DNA from: Argopecten irradians
Taxonomy: Eukaryota; Mollusca; Bivalvia; Pectinida; Pectinidae
Direction: 5' to 3'
Length of the DNA: 64,000 nt
NCBI RefSeq assembly: GCF_041381155.1
Contig: NC_091141.1
Span: 28,423,751-28,487,750 of the forward strand
The number at the start of each line of letters is the position of its first letter. The stretch's first letter is position 1. The notes beneath the pieces were generated by a model. It had not been told where the DNA came from. It did no database searches and saw only the letters and a program-made list of their open reading frames with translations. The translations under genes and the position numbers were made by a program. This document shows positions 1 through 11,379 of the stretch, piece by piece.

Positions 1-62
1 AAAATTGCATCACTACTGGTGATACTAGTCCCGCACAAACATTATCTGATATCACGTGGTAC

Positions 63-547
63 ATGAATTAGTCCCATTGTCTAGCTAGTGCGTGTAAGCT
101 GTCCAATTTTGGTTGAACCAATTTCTTTTCTTTTTATTTTTATTTTTTATTTTCCAAACAATGTTTTAACAAAGACTACATTTGCCACATATACATGCAC
201 ATTACTCAAATTTCCTTCCATTCTGGCATTTTCCTCTCATACACTAGAAATTATATTGTATTTTATTATTATTTATGAAAAGGGGCCAGGGGGTAAGAAA
301 GGAAAAAGAAAGACGGATGAGAAAGGGGGGAAGGAGGTAAAGGGGATAAGGGTACGAATAGGGATGGTATATAAACTAATAAATAAACGATTAATATAAG
401 GGGAAAGAGAGAAAAGGAAAGAAAAAATAATGACAGAAAATGGATATCGGTTCACAGATATACACAAATGTATACATAGAGTATGAATTAGTCCCATTGT
501 CTATAGCTAGTGTGTGTAAGCTGTCTAATACTGGTTGAACCAATTTC
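63..547. repeat. Direct repeat pair of about 64 bp (63-126 and 483-547)
   Basis: The stretch beginning ATGAATTAGTCCCATTGTCT and ending GGTTGAACCAATTTC occurs at 63-126 and again at 483-547 with a few differences. The DNA between is AT-rich with a purine-rich run at about 280-430. No coding exon is recognisable from 1 to 804. The pair could be a local duplication or the two ends of an unrecognised element. Confidence 0.6.
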
Positions 548-804
548 ATTGAATAATTAAATAGAATTTATTATTATATAGATATGGAACTAAACATTTT
601 GCTAATTGGTGCGAATTACAATTAGTTTAATTAGATAATGAAATTTTGAATGGTTATCATATTATTGATTGATAATTTATATATTTCTGACGCGCCGCGA
701 AAAATGACGCGTGCAATGCTACCGCTTTTGAGTAAAAATCTACCTCTTTTTGTTCACCAAAGGTTAACATGTCTGGCTATAATTTACTGTTGCTCTGTTT
801 CTAG

Positions 805-3800
805 AGTAATGATGCAGAGTCATGTGACTTCACCATCCATGAAATATTCCGTTTCGGGGAGCTCCTGATGTCTGGAGATCATAGATGTGTGGAAACATTA
901 TTTATCGCAGATGAAACTCTGGTCCATACAAGTCCTGCATTTAAACATCTCCAGCAAAACAGGAGTCTCTTTGTCAACAGGTAACTTAATATAGTTATGC
1001 ATCATTTAGCTCCAGATTTATAAATTATATTTGATTAACTTTAAGGGGACTTAACAATCAAACTACAGTAAAGCAATGTTTTTTCACGGCTACTAAATTT
1101 CACAATTTCTTTTTCAAAACTAGTTCAAAAGGATGAAAGGTGAAAAACCTTTATGATGTCTCAAGTTGGCAGAAACTGCTTGGAGAAATGCCATTGTTGT
1201 AATGCCTGTTTTTTTATAGGAACTGCCTGGAGAAATACCTTTGTGATGTCTGTTGTTTATTTGTTGGTAGAAACTGCTTTGAGAAATACTTTTGTGATGT
1301 CTGTTGTTTATTTGTTGGTAGAAACTGCTTTGAGAAATACATTTGTGATGTCTGTTGTTTATTTTTGGTGGTAGAACCGGCCTACAGAAATACCTTCATG
1401 ATGCCTGTTGTTTATTTGGTGGTAGAAACTGCTTTGAGAAATACCTTTGTGATGTCTGTTGTTTTATTTGGTGGTAGAACTGGCCTACAGAAATACCTTC
1501 ATGATGCCTGTTGTTATCCCCCGCCCAACGAAGTTGGCGGGGGATATACAATTGGGTTCCGTCCGTCCGTCCGTCCGTCCGTCGGTACGAATGGTTTCCG
1601 GAGCATAACTCTAAAACCAGTAGAGATATTTCCACGAAACTTCATACACACATTGGTCTTATGGTCTAGTAGTGCCTTTTGCTATTTTTAGGTTTTCATT
1701 TTTTGCATTTTTCCGTAACCATGGAAACATTGCTGAAAATATCATATTTTTGTACCAGGTTCGTTTCCGGAGCATAACTCTAAAACCAGAAGAGATATTT
1801 CCACGAAACTTCATAGACACATTGGTCTTATGGTCTAGTAGTGCCTTTTGCTATTTTAAGGTTTTCACTTTTTGTACTTTTTTCTGTAACCATGGAAACA
1901 TTGCTGAAAATGGCAGATTTTTGTGTAAGAATCGTTTCCGGAGCACAACTCTAAAACCAGCAGAGATATTTCCATGAAACTTCATAGACACATTGTTCTT
2001 ATGGTCTAGTAGTGCCTTTTGCTATTTTTAGGTTTTCATTTTTTGCATTTTTTCCGTAACCATGGAAACATTGCTGAAAATATCATATTTTTGTAGCAGG
2101 TTCATTTCCGGAGCATAACTCTAAAACCAGCAGAGATATTTCCACGAAACTTCATAGACACATTCTTTTTATGGTCTAGTAGTACCTTTTGCTATTTTTA
2201 GGTTTTCATTTTTTGCACTTTTTCCGTTACCATGGAAACATTGCTGAAAATATCATGGTAAATGGTAAATGTTACTTTGCAAAACTCCACCCATCTTTGT
2301 GTATATAGTCTAATATAAATGTCAAGGCTGTATACCTGATTCAACAATTGCAGCCCCGCTCTACTTGAATTATACTCCATCTTTCTTTAGCTCAACTTCC
2401 TTTTTCCTGTTTTTTTTTCATACACATAAGTCTCCACAATCAAACTTACTTCAGCTTTGATATCTCCATTGGCGGGGGATCTGAATGACTATGTCCTTGT
2501 TTTTTATGGTATGAAATACTGACAATATGAAGAAATACCGTTGTGATGTTTGTTGTTTATTTGTTGGTAGAAACTGCCTGGAGAAATACCTTTATGATGT
2601 CTGTTGTTTATTTGTTGGTAGAAAACTGCCTAGAGAAATACCTTCGTGATGTCTGTTGTTTATTTGTTGGTAGAAACTGCCTGGAGAAATACCGTTGTGA
2701 TGTTTGTTGTTTATTTGTTGGTAGAAACTGCGTGGAGAAATAACTTCATGATGTCTGTTGTTTATTTGTTGGTAGAAACTGCCTGGAGAAATACCGTTGT
2801 GATGTCTGTTGTTTATTTTTTGGTAGAAACTGTCTGGAGAAATACCTTTATGATGTCTGTTGTTTATTTGTTGGTAGAAACTGCCTGGAGAAATACCGTT
2901 GTGATGTTTGTTGTTTATTTGTTGGTAGAAACTGCGTGAAGAAATACCTTTATGATGTCTGTTGTTTATTTGTTGGTAGAAACGGCCTAGAGAAATACCT
3001 TTGTGATGTCTGTTGTTTATTTGTTGTGGTAGAAACTGCCTGGAGAAATACCGTTGTGATGTTTGTTGTTTATTTGTTGGTAGAAACTGTTTGCAGATAT
3101 ATCTTTGTGATGTCTGTTGTTTATTGTTGGTAGAAACTGCTTAGAGAAATACCTTTGTGATGTCTGTTGTTTATTTGTTGGTAGGAACTGTCTGGAGAAA
3201 TACCTTCGTGATGCCTGTGGAAGCAAAGGAACTAAGCAACTATATCGCTGGACAGATGGACATTCTCCAACAGAAGTTCTCACTGACCGCATGTCTAAAC
3301 TCGCTTATATCATCATCCGTCTTCTTCAAAATGCAGTGTAGGTGTTATACCAAGTAAATTGTTGTTAATTATAATTTTCAAATGATTACACTATTTGTAC
3401 AGAGGACATTGTTTAAATTTCACCCATCATAATCAGATGGTGCACTATACAAATTGCCTATGATCATGGACAATTCTTGTTTGCGCTAGTTCTCAGAAGG
3501 TACTGAAGATTTTTTTCTCAAATTTCATATATAGGCTTCCCATATGGACCCTAGTTAACGTTGTGCATGTTGTACTTGAGAGTGATTAAACAACAACATG
3601 GCCATCAGGCAGCCATCTTGAATTTTATTAAGTTGAAGATCTTTACCGTAATATCGCAGAAAGTCATGAAGGGATTATTCTTAACTTTCTGATGCAAGCT
3701 TCCCTTGTGCCCTGGTTATACATATTGCATTTTTGACTGTCATGATCTGAAGAGGCAACCGACAGACAGTCATCTTGGATTTGGATTGTTGAAGTTTGTT

Positions 3801-4907
3801 ATCGCTATTTATCAATATCATGATTGATTGAACAAAAGATGGAACGATATGAGGTTTGATAGATTAGTTTACTTCTACTATTTTTCAGATACTAAGTAGT
3901 ACTGATTAATTTGTTCTTAAACTCTATGCTGGTTCCCATTGATACCACTACATTTTGAAACTTGTCAGCCAACAAGATGGACAATAGGTTTAATTCGGAT
4001 AGCTTATTCATAACAATTGTTACCATACTTGATTACCAAACTATATTTCCTCATGCTCACAGGAAAGGGGGAAAGGGGCAAAGAGAGAAAGGTTAATATT
4101 TTATTTCACTGATAAATAATGTTTAATGGCCATGATAGACACTATAAAGATCGTTCTCGGATATCTGGTTTTCTATGCATTGCACAAATTAAGACTGCTG
4201 CATTTGGTTTCAGGGACATCATTAAAGGAGGGCCAATCATTGTATATAGGCTAGATGAATCAACAGAAAAGGAAATGCTGATGAAGATTAGACACGGCGC
4301 ATTAACCATTGGAGAAACGTTGGACGAAATCAACAGGTAAGAGGCTGTATTTCTTATAAAGATAATACATTGTAAATTAATCATTGGACGTAGGACAAAA
4401 GTAGCAAATAAGAAGTTATATTTCTTGTAAAGCTTCAATGAGGCATATCAAACATTTTGCAAACTTAGGACAAAATTAAAATGGTAAAGGTTTGTATTCA
4501 GTATATTAATATATAGATTTGATGAGACACATTAAATGTTGGGGAAATATGGGACGAAATCAACAGATATGATATAGTTCTCATTGTGAGTTCATCAAGG
4601 CACAACCATTTGTGAAACATGGAATGAAACTGACTAGTAAGAACGGAAACATAGAAAAAGTATATAAAAATGCATTTCGACTTTATTATTCAATGTGCAT
4701 GCAATTACTTGCCTTTTCGCCAGGGTGGCTACATCATTACTGGTTTTGCAAATTTCAATTTATGTCTTTGTCTTGAATTTGTTTTATGCTTGTTGCAGGC
4801 TCCTGTCAATTATAAATGACAATAAAGCAGATGTACCAGACAATACTAAGGATGTGACCGCTTTCCTAGAAAACTGGCTTATTCAACTCAGAAGGGAACA
4901 ATTCTGA
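805..4907 (+). CDS. RlaP-like predicted nucleotidyltransferase, C-terminal four exons (5' end outside window)
   Basis: Coding exons are 805-980, 3185-3337, 4214-4336 and 4799-4907 (TGA followed by a second TGA), all with GT..AG introns and compatible phases. Together they give 186 residues. The order of conserved blocks is that of the RlaP / predicted nucleotidyltransferase family (Pfam PF10127, DNA polymerase beta superfamily): HEIFRFGELLMSGDHRCVET, then SPAFKHLQQNRSLFVNR, then the helical MSKLAYIIIRLLQ, then a KIRHGALTIGETLDEI block. Family members are predicted to transfer nucleotides to RNA or small molecules; the animal role is unknown to me. The N-terminal catalytic GS..D.D region must lie in exons left of the window. 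The acceptor at 804 is CTGTTTCTAG. The exon 2 donor is placed at 3338 because that phase joins exon 3 in frame. Introns 1 and 3 hold tandem copies of the adjacent exon boundaries. A likely poly(A) signal is at 4992. Confidence 0.75.
1146..1516 (+). repeat. 51-bp minisatellite made of a splice acceptor plus exon start, left block
   Basis: About seven units, each holding a TTGTTGGTAG-type acceptor followed by AACTGCCTGGAGAAATACC and a TGTGATGTCTGTTGTTTAT tail. The downstream exon at 3185 begins with the same bases after the same acceptor. The unit is 51 bp, a multiple of three, and in the exon frame encodes NCLEKYLCDVCCLFVGR. One unit (acceptor AG at 1218-1219) has a better polypyrimidine tract, CTGTTTTTTTATAG, than the real exon. 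Later units are diverged (GGCCTACAGAAATACC). Confidence 0.9.
1517..2480. mobile_element. Non-autonomous DNA element with ATCCCCCGCC terminal inverted repeats and a 172-bp tandem core
   Basis: The left end ATCCCCCGCC is immediately followed by the inverse GTTGGCGGGGGAT, and the right end is ATTGGCGGGGGAT, so the termini are inverted repeats. Inside are a CCGTCCGTCCGTCCGTCCG run (about 1560-1582) and about four head-to-tail units of roughly 172 bp starting TTTCCGGAGCATAACTCTAA (at about 1588, 1768, 1936 and 2106). It carries no coding capacity. It sits inside the 51-bp minisatellite and splits it into two blocks, so it probably inserted after the array expanded. No clear target-site duplication was found. 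Confidence 0.7.
2524..3184 (+). repeat. 51-bp minisatellite made of a splice acceptor plus exon start, right block
   Basis: About thirteen 51-bp units lead directly into the authentic exon at 3185. Each contains GTTGGTAG then AACTGCCTGGAGAAATACC. The exon itself differs after the GATGCCTGT point (GGAAGCAAAGG), showing where exon sequence continues beyond the duplicated segment. Most units keep the exon reading frame open; a few have small indels, for example TTTGTTGTGGTAG at about 3020. Confidence 0.93.
3341..4213. other. Intron 2 of the nucleotidyltransferase gene, with decayed repeat DNA
   Basis: No exon is seen. From about 3590 to 3980 there are loosely repeated pieces of the kind CAGCCATCTTGAATTT / CAGTCATCTTGGATTT, each followed by TTGAAG. 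They resemble decayed monomers of the dispersed CCATCTTGGATTT repeat seen in cleaner form at 37.7-39.1 kb. Confidence 0.4.
4337..4645 (+). repeat. Decayed tandem copies of exon end plus splice donor in intron 3
   Basis: Exon 3 ends GGACGAAATCAACAG followed by GTAAGAGG. Degenerate copies follow at spacings of about 70-85 bp. The clearest, at about 4511-4570, has GATGAGACACATTAAATGTT, then GGGACGAAATCAACAG, then ATATG where the donor should be. Others are around 4375-4412 (ATTAATCATTGGACGTAGGA), 4430-4490 and 4590-4640 (AACATGGAATGAAACTGACT). The similarity is imperfect but the order of blocks is kept. This looks like an old version of the splice-junction arrays elsewhere in the window. Confidence 0.65.
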
Positions 4908-4991
4908 TGATATAAAACGTTCTTGTTCTTTATACATGTTACCAAATGGTTTTAGAGTCAAAATTTAGTGTATATCATTCATTTTTGTTAG

Positions 4992-4997
4992 AATAAA
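4992..4997 (+). promoter_or_regulatory. Probable poly(A) signal, nucleotidyltransferase gene
   Basis: AATAAA lies 85 bp after the tandem stop codons. Confidence 0.6.
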
Positions 4998-6477
4998 TAA
5001 CGTTTTACATTGTAATGAAGTTGTATTTATATTCTCCCAAAAGAATATGGAAAGCCTTAAATGGATGTGGAACAAGGATAAAGTGCTAACAATTGTTCAA
5101 GTAAGCAATTTAGCCAATCAACGCCTGTCTGCTATCAACATTCTAAATAATATAAACTAGAGTTAAGCAAACCGGGCATTGGCATTATAATGTTTTTCAA
5201 GATACATTTGACTGTAAGAAATTTAAGGCTTCGTTTTAAAGGCCGACCTTATTTCGTCCTAAAACTCAAATGCACTTGTACATTATCGACATGACATACT
5301 GAAATTAGCTAGTGATTGCGATGAGTATATGATTCTATAATGAATATATTATTTAGGATTACAGTAATAATTTGTGGAAACATTAACTACCGTAACCTGT
5401 CTTTTGTTGACAAGTATCGATGCTAATTATCATTAAAATGTTGAAACTTCAAAGATATACATTTTATTGTTTCTGTCATGAAGTCATAATCAATTTCTTG
5501 CCCGACATAACTGATAAAATTCGCTCCATGTTGTATTATGCAGAAGCATATGCAACAATGCTACATCGGCGAAATAACTTGATATAGGGCGGATCATTTT
5601 CGTTTTAGTATCAGTTTCACATTACTTAAATGGGAATCAAACAAAGTATACACGTCTGAGTGATAAAAGGTGTCCATCGATAGCAAGGATTGACAAACGA
5701 ATTACAGGAGACGGATGGAAAAAGATCATTTTGTCAACACAAACATATTCGATGAGAGTGTACCACAATATGAAGTATTTCAGTAATTTATTTTCAAAAA
5801 CATCAAAATCAACTTGCGGGAGTGGGCCATGTGCCGTATTTATTTGTTCATATTAATCAATCAAGAAAAAAGTTTTACATTACTATGAAAATTTACCAAC
5901 ATTTTGAAAGAATTTCAAAGATTTACAATGCTTAGACCTATGTTTTAATGATACCGATACAATGTATGATATCAAAATGAATTTGGGCAAAAATATTATA
6001 TTTACATCTGCACTAAGTACGTCCTACTATGGAGTAAGTAAACCCAGCGGTGATCTACGTTTTCATTTCACATCTTTACAGTTTTATAAGTATTGTAAAA
6101 CAACTTCTTAGATATGTTTTTATCTAATCGTACAGAACACATAAAAACTATGTTTCACAGTGCAAATTCTGTGTTGTAAATAATGTTTATAATTAAAACA
6201 TCATACATGTCTGTCTTGTGTATTTGAATGATTTAATTTCACAACTAAATACCCCAAAATCCTGCGATTTTTCGACCAACTTCTTTGAGAAAAAATAAGT
6301 AGCAAGTTAAACCTTTGCCTAATTAAAACGTTTTAGGATGCTCTCCTGTCAGTGGTGAAGTCTGTGTGCTTAGTGATGTAGCAATATTGGCAGACGATTC
6401 TGATCCCGGTTACATCTACAAAAATTTTAGCATGTTAATCTTTCTTCATTAATCTATTGAAATCCAAAAGTTTTTTT

Positions 6478-6552
6478 TATGAATTAAGCCTTATGTATGT
6501 TAATAACGCTGTAAAATGAATTAAGCCTTATGTATGTTAATAACGCTGTAAA
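6478..6552. repeat. Two-unit tandem duplication, 37-bp unit
   Basis: Two essentially perfect head-to-tail copies beginning ATGAATTAAGCCTTATGTAT and ending ACGCTGTAAA. Confidence 0.85.
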
Positions 6553-6770
6553 ATGAGAAATGAAATTGTAAACCACAATTTGGCTTCATGGTCTGACAGT
6601 AGATTCTCATTTCGCTTATCTATAGATGTACATGTATATATAATGAATTTTGGCAGTACTGCTAAACATCATTTTCTGCTCTAATTTGTATTTGTAAAAT
6701 TAAAACCAATGCATTGAAAGTACTGGAGTTTTCAAAATGTTAGTAACTTTTGTTGATGAATAACATATTA
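6545..6770. repeat. Dispersed repeat family R1, copy 1
   Basis: Blocks ATGAAATTGTAAACCACAAT, CTTCATGGTCTGAC, TTTTGGCAGTACTGCTAAA, TTTGTATTTGTAAAATTAAA and CAAAATGTTAGTAA occur in the same order in copies at about 13340-13510, 19790-20040 and 62700-63150. It has no coding potential; it is probably a non-autonomous transposon family. Confidence 0.6.
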
Positions 6771-8212
6771 AAAGCTTATATTGATTCGTGTGTATAAAAC
6801 ATACGGCACATATAACTCAAAACGCATAAACGTTTCATCCTGTATATGTTTTGAAGTTTGTACACATTTAGAAATAATGTTTGCTTTATGTTCATTTTTG
6901 ATATATAATCCAAATACGTGTGATATGTTTCCAGTTCTAAAAACATCAGATCAGAAAATCTATCAGAATCATGTGAGAAAGGATAGTATATGAAGGAGAT
7001 TGTAGAATGAAATAAAAAATCATTAATATCAAACGACGACCTAAAATCCCATAACAGACCCTGGAATCATTTCGAAATTTACAGCCTCAGACTCAAAATA
7101 TTTTTTGTTGCTTTATTAAAAGGAATCATTATCGATAAACAAAATTATATCAAAATTGGATTGACTGTATACAATTTTGTCAATGTAGTTATTAGATAAA
7201 AAACTAAATCAGTGTGTAGAAAGAAAAGAACTTTATTTTAGCGTTATTATGTTATCAACAAGCTGTGTACACAAATACTCATACTTGCATACACCTTGAC
7301 CTGCTGACGTTACCTTACAGTAGACTTACGGATGTACCTGTAAATATATTGTCCCATGAGTTTCTTCGTAATATTTGATAATTAACAGAATCCAAACTCA
7401 GCGGTCCACTCCTATAAGCATTTCAAAGATGTGATGAACACATCAAATGATGTTTATTTACAAAATGTATTATGAAAAGCAATTTTTCGACAGTGACGAT
7501 ACACGAAAATCATGATGTTTTTCTTCTCCAAAAATTTTTAGACTCTGTAAGAATGTTAATTAATTTTAAAGTAAATTTTAATTTATTTCTGTGTACATTA
7601 TACATAAGCTGTAACCACCAGAATTAAGGTAAAAATAATGTGTCGAATTTGTCGTCAAATTTAGTTATTTTGGTAATTATAAGTAAATATTAATTATGAT
7701 TTCTTTAAAATTATTAATCAAATTTGTACATGCTAAGCAATGTTAACAAATCATCAAGCATTTTGTAACGCATTTCCGTGATACGCGTTAAGTAACACTT
7801 GAAATAAGTGAACATGTGCACATTCATGAATGTTTACATACCCCCAATAAAACCAAATAGAAGGCTCCGCCCTTGCGCCACATTATCAATGTTCGCGATT
7901 TTAACTAGAAACGATAAGATTAAGTTATTTTACAATTTGGCTATAAAAAAGTGAAAAACTCTGAGAAAAGAGATACCGGATACCGTTAAACATAGTATAT
8001 AATAGCGAACTATACAATTCTTATCATGTTTATCAAGGATACGTCCATTTATATTTTTTTTATTAATTAACGCAAATATAGATATTGGATTCATAATGTG
8101 AGTAATCATATTGACGACAACACAGAACATGGAAAGTTTCTCTATGGAGTTTACATTAATATTTACTAGCTAATTATAGAAAATTCCCCACATGAACCTC
8201 TGTGTAGCTGAA

Positions 8213-8488
8213 GTACATTCGGAATTCTAGAGCTACGCATATTTTACAAGCTAGTTATAAATTTGTAGTACATTCGGAACTCTACACATATTGATGTTTT
8301 CGTTGCTCGACCAGAAACATGAATGGACCGAGGACATGTTCAGTCTCGTTTCCGACGAGTCAGCTATTCGTGTTCGTTCTGATGTGACGTCACCAGGCCG
8401 GGCTGTATATATATGAGCCGGCCAATACACAGCTTCACACAACAACTGTTGAACACAGAAGCACTTCGATATCAACCATCATTTAAAG
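8213..8488 (+). promoter_or_regulatory. Promoter and 5'UTR exon of vWA gene copy A (CRE + TATA)
   Basis: A palindromic CRE/ATF site TGACGTCA is at 8385-8392 and a TATA box TATATATAT at 8406-8414, so transcription should begin near 8437. A non-coding first exon then runs to 8488, where TTTAAAG is followed by GTAAGG. About 100 bp upstream are two copies of a motif starting GTACATTCGGAA (8213 and 8268). The 150-bp block from the second motif to the TATA box is almost unchanged in copies B and C, while flanking DNA is not, which points to function. Confidence 0.75.
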
Positions 8489-9115
8489 GTAAGGATCGAT
8501 TGCTTTAGTATAGCATTATATATAAAGTATAAAAAAAGTCTTAAGTATGAAGAAGAAGTATACTATACATGTATGCAATAAGTTAGCTAGATCTGAAATA
8601 TTCTCTCTCTCTCTCTCTGTCTATATGATAGTATTACATTTTTTCATTATTGAACGATTCTTTGTTTACTTTTTATGTTCTGAAATTAATATTATTTATT
8701 TATTTATTTATAAATGAAACTTATAGTACCTACAACAGAGTTCCGTTGAATGTAATTTAAAGAATGAAACTAAATATTCATATGCCGCATCTCGGCGTAT
8801 TGCATTTAGAAATCCACGGGTTTAGCTGTTCCATTTGAAACTCTGAAGAGCATCATAGTTTCTTGAGATTTTTGGGTCGTCGTTTACTATTATTAATAAA
8901 GCTTCATATTACCATTCGTTAACATATTTTCTGATAGATTTTTCATCTGATTTTTTTATAACTGGAAACATATCAAAAGTACTTGGATTATATGTCAAAT
9001 ATAAACTTAAAACAATTATTCCTAAATATGTACATACATGAACTTCATTACATATACAGGGTGAAACGTTGATGCAAATTTGAGTAAAATATCTTTGTTT
9101 ATTTTAGAAACAAAA

Positions 9116-11083
9116 ATGGCAGTACCACCTGGCGGATTACAGGAAATATGCTTTTCCTTCGACACAACTGGATCCATGTACAGCTGTCTGGACGAGGTAA
9201 GGGGACGGATCCAGGATATGATCCAACGTCTTCAAGCGGACATTCCCGGAATCAGGATCGCTGTCTTCGCTCATGGCGATTACTGTGACAAATCTAACTA
9301 CATCACAAAACATATCGACTTTTCCACCGACGTTGGGACGCTGTGTAAGTGGGTAAACGACGTCGGGAGGACAGGTGGCGGCGACGCAGACGAATGTTAC
9401 GAGCTGGTTCTGCACGAGGTCCAAAGTCTGGACTGGACGCCAGGATCACAAAGGGCGCTGGTCATGATTGGGGACAACAACCCACATGAACCTGGATATC
9501 CCCAAAACAAGAAAAAATTAAATTGGAGAACGGAAGCAGACAACCTATCGAAAATGGTACGATGCAGCTAGCAATGTTGCCCGACGTTTTACGGACATGT
9601 AATGAATTGGCTTGCTATGATACCAATATTACTAGTTTGTATTTACAAATATACGCATGAGAAAACATGCAAAGGATTAAAAATACATCATCAAGTATTC
9701 ATTTTTGTATAGTTTTTGAATGATTATAAGAAATGACTTTCATAGAAGTTATCACTCGATTTCAGGGTGTCCGGATTTATTCTGTCCAGTGCAAGAACTA
9801 TTCAGGAGCAGACCATTTCTACGAAACCATAGCCGAGAAAACTGATGGCCAATACCTTAAACTCGCCCAGTTCACCAATTTATTTGATTTCATCATGTCG
9901 ATCTGCTACAGAGAAAAGGGAGCAGAATTTCTACAGGTAAAACAAACCTAATATAACAATTTACTTGGTAGTTGTATACACTACGACATCAATAGGTCAG
10001 CTCGTTTTATTTACCATCTTGTATTTGTATTTTTGAATTCGCCATTTTGTATCGTATAAAGAAAGCAGAACTTTCATGGGAAATTGTGTAATCGAAAATA
10101 TATATGTTTTTCATCTGGTACATTTCAGGATTACGAAAAGGAGGTGAGAGCTCGAGAGGCTACAGGTGGTATTCACAAAGATTTGGACAATCTGTTTGGG
10201 GTTCTCCGGCGGGCTGATAGTAGTCATGACGACACAAAAATGGACACAACTGCGGTACCAAAGCCTGTACCCCTGATCAAGCCGCCATCCCTCACCAAAG
10301 TACCATCATTGACGGCCATGAAGAAAAAACTAGGCAGAACTTCTTCGGCGTCTAAGCGTGCACGAACAGGAATGAAAAATCGCAAGGTGACCAAGGTAAA
10401 CAGATTTCGACATTTAGATTTCATTTGAAGGTCACATGACAAGCAATTTGACATTATAGTGAGTTTATAAAATGAAGCATATTTGTATTTGGTAGACTCA
10501 AAAAATATTCATCATTCAAAGATTTTTTCAATATGGTGACAGTATTTCCTTGTTTTTGCAGAAAGAATTGCCACCGAAACCGAGAAGAGAAAATGTACCT
10601 GAATCAAGCTTCTCTCTATCCGGCAGAAGGTGGAGTAATTGGCAAACGTGCTTGTCATGTGATAAAACTGATAGTGAATTATGGGAGAAAAGAAATGGTG
10701 GCCATCTTGGTTACAGAAGGAAACATATCTTTGATGGGAGGCTGACAAGACCAACCCTTTACGAATTCTCAGTACAAACAGCTGCCGGTCACAAACGGCA
10801 TATCATGTACTCAAAACTTTGTCACGGATTGACAAACGATGGCAAATGGGAACATCGTCTACTTGGACAAAAAGACATTCGTAGCCAAATTGAGGACATT
10901 CTCTCTAAAGGTTGTTCGGTCGCTGTGCGACGTTTAAAACTTATCAACAGAAAAAACAGCAAAGCTAAGGCAATCAATTCATTACGTTGCTATGACTACG
11001 CATGGCGTCGCCAAAGCAGTCTGCGCACAACACATAGATCTGTTGTCAAAGGTTCTGTCCAAATCTCTAACGATGTCTTCTAA
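9116..11083 (+). CDS. von Willebrand factor A domain protein, tandem copy A
   Basis: Coding exons are 9116-9556, 9766-9936, 10129-10395 and 10562-11083 (TAA), all with GT..AG introns in phase 0; they encode 466 residues. The start is the first ATG after the acceptor at 9107 and is the same in all three paralogues. Residues 8-190 form a vWA fold: MIDAS motif DTTGS at 16-20 after a hydrophobic strand, a TGGGD loop at 86-90, and ALVMIGD at 114-120. No signal peptide or membrane segment is seen, so it is probably intracellular. Residues 205-293 form a proline-, serine- and lysine-rich linker with a basic KKKLGRTSSASKRAR stretch that could be a nuclear signal. Residues 294-466 are a basic C-terminal region with WQTCLSC and many Trp, Arg and Lys residues, which I do not recognise. 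Differences from B and C include RSQIED and RRQSSL. Function unknown. Confidence 0.85.
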
Positions 11084-11113
11084 GTTTGTAATAAGACAGT
11101 TATCATTTCATAC

Positions 11114-11119
11114 AATAAA
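11114..11119 (+). promoter_or_regulatory. Probable poly(A) signal, vWA copy A
   Basis: AATAAA lies 30 bp after the stop codon; the equivalent site exists in copies B and C. Confidence 0.65.
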
Positions 11120-11379
11120 GAAACATTTTGAGTTGTACACCTACGGTTCTAATTGGCACATTATTGTTAATACTGAGTTTGTTTTGTTTTACTGAAGTCG
11201 TTTTATTGAATGGTGCAATGTAAATACAAGGATAGCTTATATTTATTATTTTAATATTGATATACAAAATAATAGTACATGTTATTGATTATTGTTACAA
11301 ATGTATTGTATTTGATAAAATAAAACTGATAAAAGTAGCAATTTTCCATTATTATTATTTAATATATGTATAATAGCTT

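Larger units (their letters stand above)
5040..8200. other. AT-rich intergenic region
   Basis: No convincing exon. It contains a 37-bp tandem duplication (about 6478-6552, unit GAATTAAGCCTTATGTATGT...) and one copy of a dispersed repeat at about 6545-6770. Confidence 0.6.

Noticed and set aside
9137-9424. Minus-strand open frame conserved in all three vWA copies (also 15641-15928 and 23077-23364)
   Set aside because: It is antisense to the vWA exon; conservation follows from the sense coding sequence.
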